This document shows positions 35,230-43,888 of a stretch of DNA of 52,720 bases, in pieces. The translations under genes were made by a program, and so were the position numbers. The notes under the pieces are model-generated. The model had not been told where the DNA came from. It was given only the letters and a program-made list of their open reading frames with translations, and searched no databases. How positions within the stretch are numbered: position 1 is the first letter of the stretch; every line of letters begins with the position of its first letter. Source of the stretch: JACQHM01 sp964535215 (lineage in GTDB: Bacteria; Methylomirabilota; Methylomirabilia; Methylomirabilales; JACQHM01); contig CAZHST010000023.1 of assembly GCA_964535215.1 (NCBI GenBank), positions 1-52,720 of the forward strand, given 5' to 3'.

Positions 35230-36309
35230 ATGCGATTCGGTCTTGTCGGCCTTCCCGCCTCGGGCAAAACCACCGTGTTCCAGCTCCTCCACCGGGGGAA
35301 GGGGGAGGCCCGTCCCGCCTCCGCCGGGGTGGCCATCGCCCAGGTCAAGGTCCCCGACCCCCGTCTGGACTCCCTGGCCGCGCTGTTTAAGCCGAAGAAA
35401 ACGACCCCGGTCACCATCGAGTACCATGACTTCCACGCCCCGGCCAAGGCCATGCCTTCCGGTACTGCCCTGGACCCCCAGATCCTCGCCCAGCTTCGAA
35501 CGATGGATGCCCTCCTGGTCGTCATCCGCGCCTTCGAGGACGCCAGGGTCCCCCATGTGAAAGGAAGCGTGGATCCCACTCGGGACATGACTCTGATCAC
35601 CTCCGAGTTCGTGATGGCCGACCTGGAGATCGTGGAGAAGAGGATCGGGCGGATTGAAGAGAACCTGAAGAAGGGGAGGAAAGAGGAGAACCCGAAGGAG
35701 CTGGAGCTTTTAAAGGGCTGCCGGGAACGGCTGGAGGCCGGCGTCCCGATCCGGGACCTTCCCCTCTCCCCGGAGGAGGATCGCATCTTAAAGGGCTTCC
35801 AGCTCCTCACCCAGAAGCCCCACCTCTACCTCTTCAATACTGGCGAGACGGCCCCCCACCTCCAGGACCTTCCGAGTCCCCTCCAGGAGGCGTGCCGCCA
35901 CCAGGCCACGGCCTGCCTCACCCTCCCCGTCAAAGTCGAGCTGGAGATGATGGAGCTCTCCCCTGGAGAGGCAGAGGCCTTTCGAAAGGAGCTGGGCCTC
36001 CCCGAGCCGGCCCTGGACCGGCTCATCAAAGCCTGCTATGACCTCTTGGGGCTCATCACCTTCTTCACCGTGGTCGGCGATGAACTCCGCGCCTGGGCCA
36101 TCCCCCGGGGCTCGACGGCTTTGAAGGCCGCCGGGACGATCCACTCCGACATGGAGAAGGGGTTCATCAAGGCCGAGGTCGTCTCCTTTGAAGCGTTGAA
36201 GGCCTCAGGATCCCTGGCTGAGGCCAGGCGACACGGCCTGCTCCGGCTGGAGGGGAAAGACTACAGCGTCCAAGACGGCGACATCCTGACGATCCGGTTC
36301 TCCCCCTGA
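35230..36309 (+). CDS. ychF: YchF/OLA1-like P-loop GTPase/ATPase
   Basis: A 359-aa Obg-related NTPase. The P-loop GLPASGKTT is near residue 7. The base-specificity element is LFNTGE in place of NKxD, as in YchF, which prefers ATP. A coiled-coil region (KRIGRIEENLKKGRKEE) sits mid-protein. The C-terminal TGS domain (about 275-358) has the Arg-Gly-rich GSTALKAAGTIHSDMEKGFIKAEV block and ends VQDGDILTIRF. Its position 19 bp after E2 suggests co-transcription with the dehydrogenase, without an obvious functional link. Confidence 0.9.
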   Translation: MRFGLVGLPASGKTTVFQLLHRGKGEARPASAGVAIAQVKVPDPRLDSLAALFKPKKTTPVTIEYHDFHAPAKAMPSGTALDPQILAQLRTMDALLVVIRAFEDARVPHVKGSVDPTRDMTLITSEFVMADLEIVEKRIGRIEENLKKGRKEENPKELELLKGCRERLEAGVPIRDLPLSPEEDRILKGFQLLTQKPHLYLFNTGETAPHLQDLPSPLQEACRHQATACLTLPVKVELEMMELSPGEAEAFRKELGLPEPALDRLIKACYDLLGLITFFTVVGDELRAWAIPRGSTALKAAGTIHSDMEKGFIKAEVVSFEALKASGSLAEARRHGLLRLEGKDYSVQDGDILTIRFSP

Positions 36310-36350
36310 CACCTCTTTCCATACTTCACCCTGGAAGACCCCCTCCCGGC

Positions 36351-36542
36351 CAAGGAGCGGGCCTGGACCCCGTTCTCCTTCCGGCGCATGTGGATCTCGC
36401 CCAAGAGGAGCTTACGCAAGAACTCCACGGCGAGGTTCTTCTGCGGTATCCACCGGACCTCCTCCGGCCAACAGCTCAGGACGAAGGCGTTGGACGCCTC
36501 CACCGCCATGAAGCCAGCATCGAGCAACCGCTTCCCGTACAA
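36351..36542 (-). pseudogene. fragment of a Type I restriction hsdR 3' end
   Basis: In a frame different from the res gene it overlaps, the minus strand encodes QKNLAVEFLRKLLLGEI then RRKENGVQARSL (36351-36443). This matches my memory of the C-terminal DUF3387 region of HsdR, the motor/nuclease subunit of Type I systems. Codons in this frame have mostly G or C in third position, while the res frame over the same bases does not. The stretch is too short to function and continues antisense into ychF without similarity. I read it as a relic left when the island was rearranged. Confidence 0.55.
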
Positions 36543-39285
36543 CCTCGCTCAGCCGACGTGGATCGCGGCACCCGTGAAAGGTCCATCGTCCGAACTCCCC
36601 GTGGTGGTTCACCGCCCGCACCCACCGCCGAGCGGCCGCCTCCTTCTGACGGTCTTGCTCGGTCTCGAAGCCCTTGACCTCCAGGATCACCTTGATCTCG
36701 CCTCCGTCGGGAGTCTGCCAGCGGATGAGATAATCGGGGCGGTACTCGTGACGGATGCCCTGCCACTCGTAGGGGATGGTGAAGTCCAGGTGGTCGTTTC
36801 TGGCGTAGGCGATCACCTCAGGAATCTGCTCCAGGTGGTAGGCAACCGAGTGTTCCCACTTGGACGCGTCCAGCACGACATGGCTGATGTGGCTTTTGGT
36901 CGTTCCCACACAGGGGCGCACCGTGCGGAAGAGGACTTCCGATGTGGAGCCGATGGGGCGGAACCGCTCGATCACAGGGAGTATTGGCGGCTCGCCCGCT
37001 TCCGTGTCGGGCTCAATCGCCTCCGTCAAGCGCTCGATGATCCGCTGCTTATATTTGAGAAGGGCAATCTCCTCCAGTGGGGCATCGGTAGCGACAACGA
37101 CCCGCTTTTCCAGATACTCCCACACGATGTCAAGCACCTGCGGGAAGAGGATGTGCCGTGCGCTCCAGTCTTCCCGTTTGTCCTTCAGCCGGCGGGTGAG
37201 TTCGGCGGCGATCTCGTAGACACTTGCCTGAAGCCGTTTCTCCCGATGGAAGGGGTTACGGTCGTGGAGCACCTCAGCGCCAGGACCCAAGCGGTCGGGG
37301 CGCCCGATGCGGTAACCGGCAGCGGGCTTGGCGACCACTTCTGTCGGTTCGGTCGTGGGATCAATTTGCAGATAGGACACGCCCTCCCAATTCACCCGAA
37401 TCCGCTGACGCACATCAAAGACATAGCCCTCCACGCGCGGGAAGGTGATTTCCAGGTGCTTCCGCTCGGGGAGCGCCCGCACGAGGGTGGACACCTTCTG
37501 CACTTCCGTTCGGCTGACGGGCTTCTTCTTGACCGGGATGACCTCAAAGGGCACGCCGTAAACATCCACATATTCGGGTTCCGAAAAGTCATCGTAATTC
37601 ATGCGGCGCAAGCCTCGCCCCACCACCTGCTCACACAGAAGTTGCGAGGTGAAGGCACGCAGTCCGAGAATCTGCGTCACATTCTGGGCATCCCATCCTT
37701 CGTTCAACATTCCCACCGAGATCACACAGCGGATATTTTTGCCCGGTGGCTCGCCTTCCCCTTCCCACTCGGTTTTGCCTACGGTGTCCACCGTTTTGCG
37801 CAGGCGTTCGGCGATTTGCTGTTTGGTCTCCCCTTCCACAGCGCTTTCGGCTTCCTTGAGCAGTTTCGTATCAATGCGCAGCGCCACTTCCTCAGCGTCC
37901 CGATTCTGCAGTTCAGATAGGACTTCCCCTTTGGCGATATGTTCATGCACGAGTTTGGAAAGATCGGTGTTGTCGCAGACGACGATCAGCACAGGCGGCC
38001 CAGGAGAGCCAGCCTGCTGAAAGGCTTCAAAGGTTTTCTTCCATTCGGAAGCCAGCGTGGTGAGCGCCCCTTCTGCCTCCCTGAGCACCGATTCGGGCTT
38101 GGCGCGACGACGGGCGGTCTGGCGCTCGGAGGCGGGCAACTGCTGATTGATGTGCTCCCACAAACGGAAGTATTTGGGGATGAGCGCACCCGTGTTGTCG
38201 TCCACTGGCACGCGTGGGATTTTCACGATGCCCGACTCAATCGCGTCCACCAGCCCGAAATCGGAAATAATCCACGGGAAGGGTGCGCCTTCGTCATAGC
38301 CGCTGCCCTTGATGTAGAAGGGCGTGGCGGAAAAATCGGCGCAGAAGTTGATGCCGCGCACAGCGTTGATTTTGTCCAAACCGCTGACCCAGACCGTGGC
38401 CTCTTCGCGCTCTTCAATTTCTTCAGGGGAAAGTTGCTCTCGCATCTCATCAGGTAGAGGCGCAGGCCGATACGCATGGTGGGCTTCGTCGTTGATGACC
38501 AGGATGTTCTGTTTGTTGCCCAACTCTTTCAGCACGCGGCGGCAGAAGGCAGCATCGCTCTCCACGCCCCGCTGGACCACGCTCTTCGAGCGACTGTCGT
38601 CCCTGGGCTGGAAAAGGTGCCAGTTGGTGATCTCAAACTTCCCCTGCTGCAACCGCTCCATCATCTCGCGCGGCACTAGGTCAAACTTGTCGTAGTAATT
38701 GTTCGGCTTCCAGGGCAGAAGCACTCGCAACCGTTCTTTGATGGTCAGGTTCGGACAGACGAGGAGCACCGCATCGGAGAAGCGACGGTCTTGCGGATTA
38801 GCGAGTTTGTTCAGCACCTGCCAGGCGATGACCATGCCCATCACAACCGTCTTACCGCTGCCCGTCGCCATCTTGCAGGCGTAGCGGGCGAGTCCGTTAT
38901 CCTTCGGGATGACGATACCCTGCTTTTCGGCGGGGGAGGCTTCTATGAGCCAGATGAGTGTCTCGGCGGCTTCGTGCTGGCAGAAAAACAGTTTGCGCTC
39001 GCGCTCGGCGTTGTTCCAGTGGCTGAGGAGTTGTCGGGTGATTGGCGTGACGCCGGGATAGCCCCGCTCCCGCCACTCCTTGACCCGCTCCCGAATGGTG
39101 TTGACCGTCTCCAGCGGGATGAACTCTTCTTCCAGCAGGGCGAGTTGAGCGCTGGGCGTGCGCGGCTTGAGGTAGTAGCCCGCCGGTCGCCGCCCCTCCT
39201 TCAACCCAGGCTGCCCCATCTCATAGGCCCAGTAGCGCATCGGCTCCTCAAACGGCGAATTGATGATGGGTTTGTCTACGAGCAT
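36412..39285 (-). CDS. res: Type III-like restriction subunit Res (helicase-nuclease)
   Basis: A 957-aa DNA translocase-nuclease. Walker A TGSGKT is at 141-146, the DEAH box at 266-269 and FSATPF follows as motif III; motif VI is in QVVGRGLRRMNY. The C-terminal PD-ExK nuclease uses D851 (YRPDYL), E869 and K871 (LEVKG). It cuts at distance from sites recognised by Mod. Residues after about 920 (from AVARCW on) have atypical codons and lie where another frame encodes an hsdR fragment, so the natural C terminus is probably shortly after EVVRE and the tail was acquired by rearrangement. Starts 10 bp inside the HEPN gene. Confidence 0.88.
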   Translation of the reverse strand: MLVDKPIINSPFEEPMRYWAYEMGQPGLKEGRRPAGYYLKPRTPSAQLALLEEEFIPLETVNTIRERVKEWRERGYPGVTPITRQLLSHWNNAERERKLFFCQHEAAETLIWLIEASPAEKQGIVIPKDNGLARYACKMATGSGKTVVMGMVIAWQVLNKLANPQDRRFSDAVLLVCPNLTIKERLRVLLPWKPNNYYDKFDLVPREMMERLQQGKFEITNWHLFQPRDDSRSKSVVQRGVESDAAFCRRVLKELGNKQNILVINDEAHHAYRPAPLPDEMREQLSPEEIEEREEATVWVSGLDKINAVRGINFCADFSATPFYIKGSGYDEGAPFPWIISDFGLVDAIESGIVKIPRVPVDDNTGALIPKYFRLWEHINQQLPASERQTARRRAKPESVLREAEGALTTLASEWKKTFEAFQQAGSPGPPVLIVVCDNTDLSKLVHEHIAKGEVLSELQNRDAEEVALRIDTKLLKEAESAVEGETKQQIAERLRKTVDTVGKTEWEGEGEPPGKNIRCVISVGMLNEGWDAQNVTQILGLRAFTSQLLCEQVVGRGLRRMNYDDFSEPEYVDVYGVPFEVIPVKKKPVSRTEVQKVSTLVRALPERKHLEITFPRVEGYVFDVRQRIRVNWEGVSYLQIDPTTEPTEVVAKPAAGYRIGRPDRLGPGAEVLHDRNPFHREKRLQASVYEIAAELTRRLKDKREDWSARHILFPQVLDIVWEYLEKRVVVATDAPLEEIALLKYKQRIIERLTEAIEPDTEAGEPPILPVIERFRPIGSTSEVLFRTVRPCVGTTKSHISHVVLDASKWEHSVAYHLEQIPEVIAYARNDHLDFTIPYEWQGIRHEYRPDYLIRWQTPDGGEIKVILEVKGFETEQDRQKEAAARRWVRAVNHHGEFGRWTFHGCRDPRRLSEVVREAVARCWLHGGGGVQRLRPELLAGGGPVDTAEEPRRGVLA

Positions 39286-39641
39286 TTTTGGATTACCTCT
39301 TCGGCAATACGGATGGCGTTCTGTACGTAATGTGCAAGATTCGATACTTCATCGTCGTGATCGCAGTGATTTCGCCATCTCCGCAGCTTGCCCAATCTGG
39401 AAGCCAACCCTGCTGTTTTGCGTCCCCTCATTAGGTGGTCTCTTAGAAGCTGGTGGTCCTGAGCGGTGTTTCTCCTTCGAAAGCCTAGATTGCTCTCTGC
39501 ATAATTTCGGACCAAGCAAAAGGCGGCATAATACGCCCGGCTAACGGCAGATCTTTCGGCTGCCTCTGAGGAGTAGCTGGTGTTTGCCTGGCCCAACAAG
39601 CTCTTGGCCAATTCGAGATATTCTTTCCAATCAAAGGACAT
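39276..39641 (-). CDS. HEPN-domain protein, candidate RNase effector
   Basis: A 121-aa all-helical protein. The HEPN catalytic motif R-N-x-x-x-H is present as RNHCDH (R90-H95), so the site looks intact. The opening helix pair ending SAVSRAYYAAFCLVRNYAES is typical of this class. HEPN proteins are often toxins that cleave RNA and are held in check by a partner. The start overlaps the 139-aa upstream gene by 11 bp and the stop overlaps res by 10 bp, so it lies inside the restriction operon, which points to a defence role (inference). Confidence 0.8.
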   Translation of the reverse strand: MSFDWKEYLELAKSLLGQANTSYSSEAAERSAVSRAYYAAFCLVRNYAESNLGFRRRNTAQDHQLLRDHLMRGRKTAGLASRLGKLRRWRNHCDHDDEVSNLAHYVQNAIRIAEEVIQKCS

Positions 39642-40050
39642 GAGACGTTTCAGGTTCTTGGAAGTCTGTTGTCAACAGTAACCAACCGCTTTTACCGACA
39701 AGGAGGTCAATGAATTCAGATTCAGCTTCCTCAATGCGGCTCATAACGGATTCGTCATACTCCTTCAATCGCACCTCTAACGTCAAGTAGGAATCGTCAA
39801 TTTCCGGGTCACGGTAAACCTGAAGAATGAGCTGCGCCTTTGGCAGATGCTTGTGAGCAGCCCTTACCGCTACGGGCACGACATCGATTAAGTCTGGAAA
39901 GTTCAGTAGATACTGACGGATCTCGTCTGGGCCGACCACGCGAAGACCTTTTTCGATAAGCCATTTCAACAGACGCTCGATATCTTGAGAAATAACAGAA
40001 GTTCCGATGGTGCTTGTCAGATCATGTCCCTTCCTATACTTTTTGCCCAT
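39631..40050 (-). CDS. HEPN partner protein of unknown family
   Basis: A 139-aa protein I cannot name. It starts with a Lys/Arg-rich segment, then IERLLKWLIEKGLRVVGPDEIRQYL, then a beta-rich part containing DPEIDDSYLTLEVR and a final GKSGWLLLTTDF block. From memory, proteins with this DPEIDD/GKSGW pattern are often encoded beside HEPN genes, which fits an antitoxin or adaptor role. It overlaps mod by 17 bp and the HEPN gene by 11 bp. Lower G+C than the flanking housekeeping genes suggests transfer. Function is not established. Confidence 0.7.
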   Translation of the reverse strand: MGKKYRKGHDLTSTIGTSVISQDIERLLKWLIEKGLRVVGPDEIRQYLLNFPDLIDVVPVAVRAAHKHLPKAQLILQVYRDPEIDDSYLTLEVRLKEYDESVMSRIEEAESEFIDLLVGKSGWLLLTTDFQEPETSHVL

Positions 40051-42919
40051 AGGCCGCTGCCTCCTTTTCTAAACTCGCCACTCGCACCACCTCATTCCCT
40101 CTAAAGTCTATCACCTTGACCGCGATGCGCTTGTGCTCGCCCGCTTGGAAGGGGAAGGAGGTGGCGCTGCGCATCTGTTTAAAGACCTCTTCGGGGATGG
40201 TGGCTTTGAGGGCGCGCTGGAGTTTGTCCCACGCATCGGGGTCGCCGGGGAAGAAGGCTTGGCAGATGTGGAAGGTCTTGCCATCGTAATCGGTGTCCAG
40301 AAACCACGCCGCCACATCCTTGCCAGAAGTGGAGTGAACCTCGCCTGTCAGCGGGTCGTAGATGTCCACGCCTCGCAACTTCACCACGAAGGTGCCGTCA
40401 TTTTGTGGCTGCACGCTCACATCGGGCTGACCGAAGACGGTGAAGATTTGGCTTGCCCGCGTGGTCTTGAGCAGGTCGCCTACCAGCACATCGGGAGCGA
40501 TGTTGGCGAAGTGAATGCTGAAATCAGGGAAACGAACTTCTTGCGTCAGTGCCTGCGCTGCAGCTTCAATAGCAAAGCCTGCGAGAATGAGGATGTCGTA
40601 TCCTGCTCTTCGCGCTGTGCGAATAGCCTCATCCGCCTGACTACCCGTGATAGGCCCATGCTGGGGACCGAAACTGATCGCCACCCGAAGGGTCTTGCCG
40701 TTTTGCTTCGCCTCCGCCTCGGCGTGGAGATAGCCCAGGTTCAGCGGGCGCAGGTTCTGAAGTTCCAGGCGCCTTCCGCCGGGGAAGAGGACGCCGCCCT
40801 GCTGTTTCAGGAGGTTGATCATATTGGTGAGGTGGTCGCCCCCGCGATCGGCAACCCGTTCCTGCGCCTCCTGCTCCTCAAACTGGGGAATCGGCGTCTG
40901 CGTTGGGTCTTCCACGGATGGCACAGGGATCGCCTCTACGGTGAAGGGTCCCGACACCCGCACCACGCCCCGCATCACCTTGGGTCGGTCGTAGAGGGTC
41001 TCTTGCGGCGCGTTGCGCCGGATGCTTTCGTCAACCTCCCTCCGCTTTTGCCGTTTCAGTTCCCAGAAGCGACGCAGCGCCGTTTTCGCCAGCTCCGGCC
41101 AATCCACGGCCGGCACGGGTTCCGGCACTTCGGCAAGCGTCCAGCGGTGACCAGTTTCCTGGTAAATGGTCTCCAGCAGGCTCTCGGCTTCCTTGTGCGC
41201 TACTGGGTCAAGGTTCTGCCGAATTTCCAGGAGTCGCCAGTATGCCTTTTGCGCTCTGGCTGACCAGAGGGGGTGGGGCACCTCGCGCGGCACCTCCCAC
41301 TCCTTCCAGTCTTTGCCCAATGCCCGATTCAGTTCCTGTAGAGCCTCCTCTATCTGGGGCTGGTATTTTTCGGCGATGGCGTCAATTTCGGTGTTCTTGG
41401 CGATGCTCTCCAGGGTGATGTGGGGGACGGTCTCGTAGATGAAGCCGCCGGCGGGGCCGCGCTCGGGGTCTTTGAGTTCGTAGTAGTCAAACTTGGCGGT
41501 CAAAAGGCGCTGGCGGGCGATGGCAAGCGCCACGCGGGAGGTATCGCAGGTGATCCATCGCCGTCCCCACTTCTCGGCGCAATACGCGGTAGTGCCCGAA
41601 CCGCAGGTCGGGTCAAACACCAAGTCGCCCGGGTCGGTGGTCATGAGGATGCAGCGCTCAATCACTTTCGTCGACGTTTGAACAGCGTATGCTTTTTCGA
41701 GTTCGGGGCCCGTGTCAACCCACGTGGAGGTGAGTTCCTCATAGTGGAAATCATCAAAGTAGGACAGAGTCCGAAGAGCTGTCTGCAAGGCTACGATTCG
41801 GTCCGCATTATCAAGTCTTGAAAATCCGTCAAGGGAATAGCGCCACGATCCTGTCGGTATTGTCCATTGCCGGCCTTGGAATTCTCGCGGTTGCCTGTCC
41901 CCAGGACTCTTTGAATGCACCGGAAGTGTAGTGAGGAATCGCAAACCATTGGAGAGTCTTCCAGGGTTAGCCTTCTCCGAAGCACTCATGGAACGACGTA
42001 TGCCATCTCGCGTTTCGACCATTGAAAATATGGCAGTGTCGAGTTCTCTCGTCTGGTAAAGGCGGCGAAACTTTACGATCTGCGCATCTCTTGCATACCA
42101 GAGCAAGAAGTCCATCATTCGCTTGGGAGCACGCTCTTGACGAGCTCCCCCAGTCGTCTTATAGGGAATCACCGCCACAAAATTCTCCCGCCCGAACACC
42201 TCGTCCAGCAAACACCGCACCAGGTGCAGGTTCTCGTCGTTGATCTGGACGAAGATGGAGCCCGACTCGTGCAAAAGTTCTCGGCACAAAAGCAGGCGGT
42301 CCCGCAGGTAGGTGAGGTAGGAGTGGATGCCGAGCTTCCACGTGTCTCGGTAAGCTTTGATCTGCTCGGGCTCGTGGGTGAGGTCTTCATCTTTGTCCTT
42401 CACATCCCGTCGGTCGATGCGGGGCTGGAAGTTGCTGGCATACTTGATGCCGTAGGGCGGGTCCATGTACATCATCTGCACCTTCCCCGCCATCCCCTCT
42501 TTGACCAAGAGTGAATTCATGGCCAGAAGGGAATCGCCCAGGATCAGGCGGTTGGCCCAGCCCACCTCGTGCTGGTAAAACTCCACCTGCTGGTCGGCGG
42601 GAAGGGGGGTTTCGCCGAAGAGGTCTCCTTGGATAGGCTCGGGGCGGCGGACGGCTCGCAGGATCGCCTTCGTTGAGATTCGCTCGTGGATGTGAAGCGA
42701 GACGACGTCCACCTCAAAGGAAGTGTGCTCTGCTTTGCCCGCCCACACGAGCTGCGGGTCGAGGTGCGGGTCGTAGGCATATTGCCTTGTCTGTCGCTCC
42801 CTGACCTCGTAGGTCGGGGCGATGCCCGCTGGCGGGTTATTTGCGCGCCTGGCTTCCGGGTGTCGGAGGTCGCGAACGCCGTTAGGCTCCGCTTGGGTTG
42901 TCTTCTTTCTCCGCGGCAT
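40034..42919 (-). CDS. mod: Type III-like DNA N6-adenine methyltransferase Mod
   Basis: A 961-aa methylase. Motif IV DPPY is at 153-156 and the SAM-binding motif I FDPTCGSGTT at 435-444; this order marks the beta class (N6-adenine). Between them (about 255-400) lies the presumed target-recognition domain, whose DNA (about 41750-42130) has visibly lower G+C than both sides. The C-terminal half holds helical and Rossmann-like segments typical of long Mod proteins. GGGGGTGA precedes the ATG at 42919. First intact gene of the mod, 139-aa, HEPN, res series, all overlapping. Recognition sequence unknown. Confidence 0.9.
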   Translation of the reverse strand: MPRRKKTTQAEPNGVRDLRHPEARRANNPPAGIAPTYEVRERQTRQYAYDPHLDPQLVWAGKAEHTSFEVDVVSLHIHERISTKAILRAVRRPEPIQGDLFGETPLPADQQVEFYQHEVGWANRLILGDSLLAMNSLLVKEGMAGKVQMMYMDPPYGIKYASNFQPRIDRRDVKDKDEDLTHEPEQIKAYRDTWKLGIHSYLTYLRDRLLLCRELLHESGSIFVQINDENLHLVRCLLDEVFGRENFVAVIPYKTTGGARQERAPKRMMDFLLWYARDAQIVKFRRLYQTRELDTAIFSMVETRDGIRRSMSASEKANPGRLSNGLRFLTTLPVHSKSPGDRQPREFQGRQWTIPTGSWRYSLDGFSRLDNADRIVALQTALRTLSYFDDFHYEELTSTWVDTGPELEKAYAVQTSTKVIERCILMTTDPGDLVFDPTCGSGTTAYCAEKWGRRWITCDTSRVALAIARQRLLTAKFDYYELKDPERGPAGGFIYETVPHITLESIAKNTEIDAIAEKYQPQIEEALQELNRALGKDWKEWEVPREVPHPLWSARAQKAYWRLLEIRQNLDPVAHKEAESLLETIYQETGHRWTLAEVPEPVPAVDWPELAKTALRRFWELKRQKRREVDESIRRNAPQETLYDRPKVMRGVVRVSGPFTVEAIPVPSVEDPTQTPIPQFEEQEAQERVADRGGDHLTNMINLLKQQGGVLFPGGRRLELQNLRPLNLGYLHAEAEAKQNGKTLRVAISFGPQHGPITGSQADEAIRTARRAGYDILILAGFAIEAAAQALTQEVRFPDFSIHFANIAPDVLVGDLLKTTRASQIFTVFGQPDVSVQPQNDGTFVVKLRGVDIYDPLTGEVHSTSGKDVAAWFLDTDYDGKTFHICQAFFPGDPDAWDKLQRALKATIPEEVFKQMRSATSFPFQAGEHKRIAVKVIDFRGNEVVRVASLEKEAAAYGQKV

Positions 42920-43061
42920 CTAAGTCACCCCCATGCTAATTCCCAAGGTACAGCTCGTCCTGCCACTGCTCGACGCAGCAGAAGCTCGATGAGAGAAGTG
43001 TGCACGGCGAGCACCGGGTCGAAAAGGTAGGCGCCAAATCTGCTCAAGGGTCCCCATGGTT

Positions 43062-43181
43062 TCACCACCAAATCAACGGCTTCACCAGCTCCCATAGCGG
43101 GTTTTGCAGGTCCACCGTCGTGCCGTCCTCGAATTCCACCACGCCGGGCTTGGTGGGATCGTCCGGGGCCGGGTGGATGCG
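43062..43181 (-). pseudogene. orphan coding-like fragment, unknown family
   Basis: In a frame shifted from the HepT remnant that precedes it, the minus strand encodes RIHPAPDDPTKPGVVEFEDG and ends WELVKPLIWW. Third codon positions are strongly G/C, so it was probably coding, but no start codon or family can be assigned. It takes over at about 43190, where the HepT reading loses its pattern. Confidence 0.35.
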
Positions 43182-43372
43182 TTGGAGAGGTCCACCCAGA
43201 TCTCGTTCTTCTCCAGGTCCACACCCTCGTACTGGTGGGTCAGCACGTCCCATAGGCCGGCCAGCGCACGCCAGGGGATCTCCGGGTGGGCCGCCCGGTA
43301 GGCGTCATCCAGCCGCTTGGCGGCCTCGCCGATGACCTCAAAGTTGCGCAGAACCGCGTCCTGGACCATCAC
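43082..43372 (-). pseudogene. hepT: truncated HepT-like (DUF86) HEPN toxin with lost catalytic Arg
   Basis: Residues 4-52 (QDAVLRNFEVIGEAAKRL, then HPEIPWRALAGL, then THQYEGVDLE) are a clear DUF86/HepT match. The family RxxxxH motif should read RDVLTH, but Arg41 is Trp (TGG where CGG is expected, one base), so RNase activity is probably lost. The N-terminal helix (about 35-40 residues) is missing and the C terminus after about residue 58 runs out of frame. The GTG at 43372 overlaps the MNT stop. I call it a decayed toxin. Confidence 0.7.
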
Positions 43373-43659
43373 ATCCCCGAAGAAGCGGTGCCGGCCCTCA
43401 GACGCAAGAGCCAGTACAGCCCCCCCTCCGTCACCACGTTCACCTTGCAGCCCAGCAACTCTTCCAGGTCAAGGACAAGGGTGGCATGGTCCAGGAGACT
43501 CCGGTCGGGATCAAACTCCACCAGGAGGTCAACATCGCTGTCCTCCCCGGCTTCACCCCGTACGACGGATCCGAACACCCGGACGTTGCGGGCTCCATGC
43601 TTGGCCGCGATGCGGAGAATCTCCTCGCGCTTCTCCTTGAGCAGACGTTCAAAGTCCAT
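43369..43659 (-). CDS. mntA: MNT-domain nucleotidyltransferase antitoxin, 3'-truncated
   Basis: A 96-aa minimal nucleotidyltransferase. The catalytic signature is complete: GSVVRG at 30-35 and SDVDLLVEF with D42 and D44. MntA-type enzymes AMPylate the paired HepT toxin. The C terminus after VVTEGG reads LYWLLRLRAGTASSGM, which departs from the family, and runs straight into the truncated hepT, consistent with a deletion that removed the junction of both genes. It overlaps the hsdM relic by 11 bp. Confidence 0.75.
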   Translation of the reverse strand: MDFERLLKEKREEILRIAAKHGARNVRVFGSVVRGEAGEDSDVDLLVEFDPDRSLLDHATLVLDLEELLGCKVNVVTEGGLYWLLRLRAGTASSGM

Positions 43660-43888
43660 ACCCCAACTCCCCGAGGTTCCTCCAGATGGCTTCGTCCAGC
43701 CGTCGGGCCTGCTCCCGCTGTGCCCTCATGGGCCACCCGAGGAAGATGAGACCCGGCACCACATGCTTGTACTCGGCGGCGTCCATCGAGCCGCGGAGCG
43801 CATCGGTTATGCGCCACAGCTCGGCCTCAGAGCCGGGGGCAGCGGTAGTCATGTCCCAGGCGGGGAGGTCCAGCGATCTGGTTCCCAT
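43649..43888 (-). pseudogene. hsdM: internally deleted Type I hsdM (N- and C-termini fused)
   Basis: A 79-aa reading frame. Residues 22-50 (LWRITDALRGSMDAAEYKHVV then GLIFL) match the N-terminal HsdM_N segment. Residues 51-79 (QREQARRLDEAIWRNLGELGYGL) resemble, from memory, the C-terminal end of HsdM. The roughly 400 residues between, with the SAM site and NPPF motif, are gone, so it cannot methylate. The start at 43888 has GGGGAGG upstream; an internal ATG at 43852 is closer to usual HsdM starts. The MNT gene follows directly, an order often seen in Type I loci. Confidence 0.6.
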
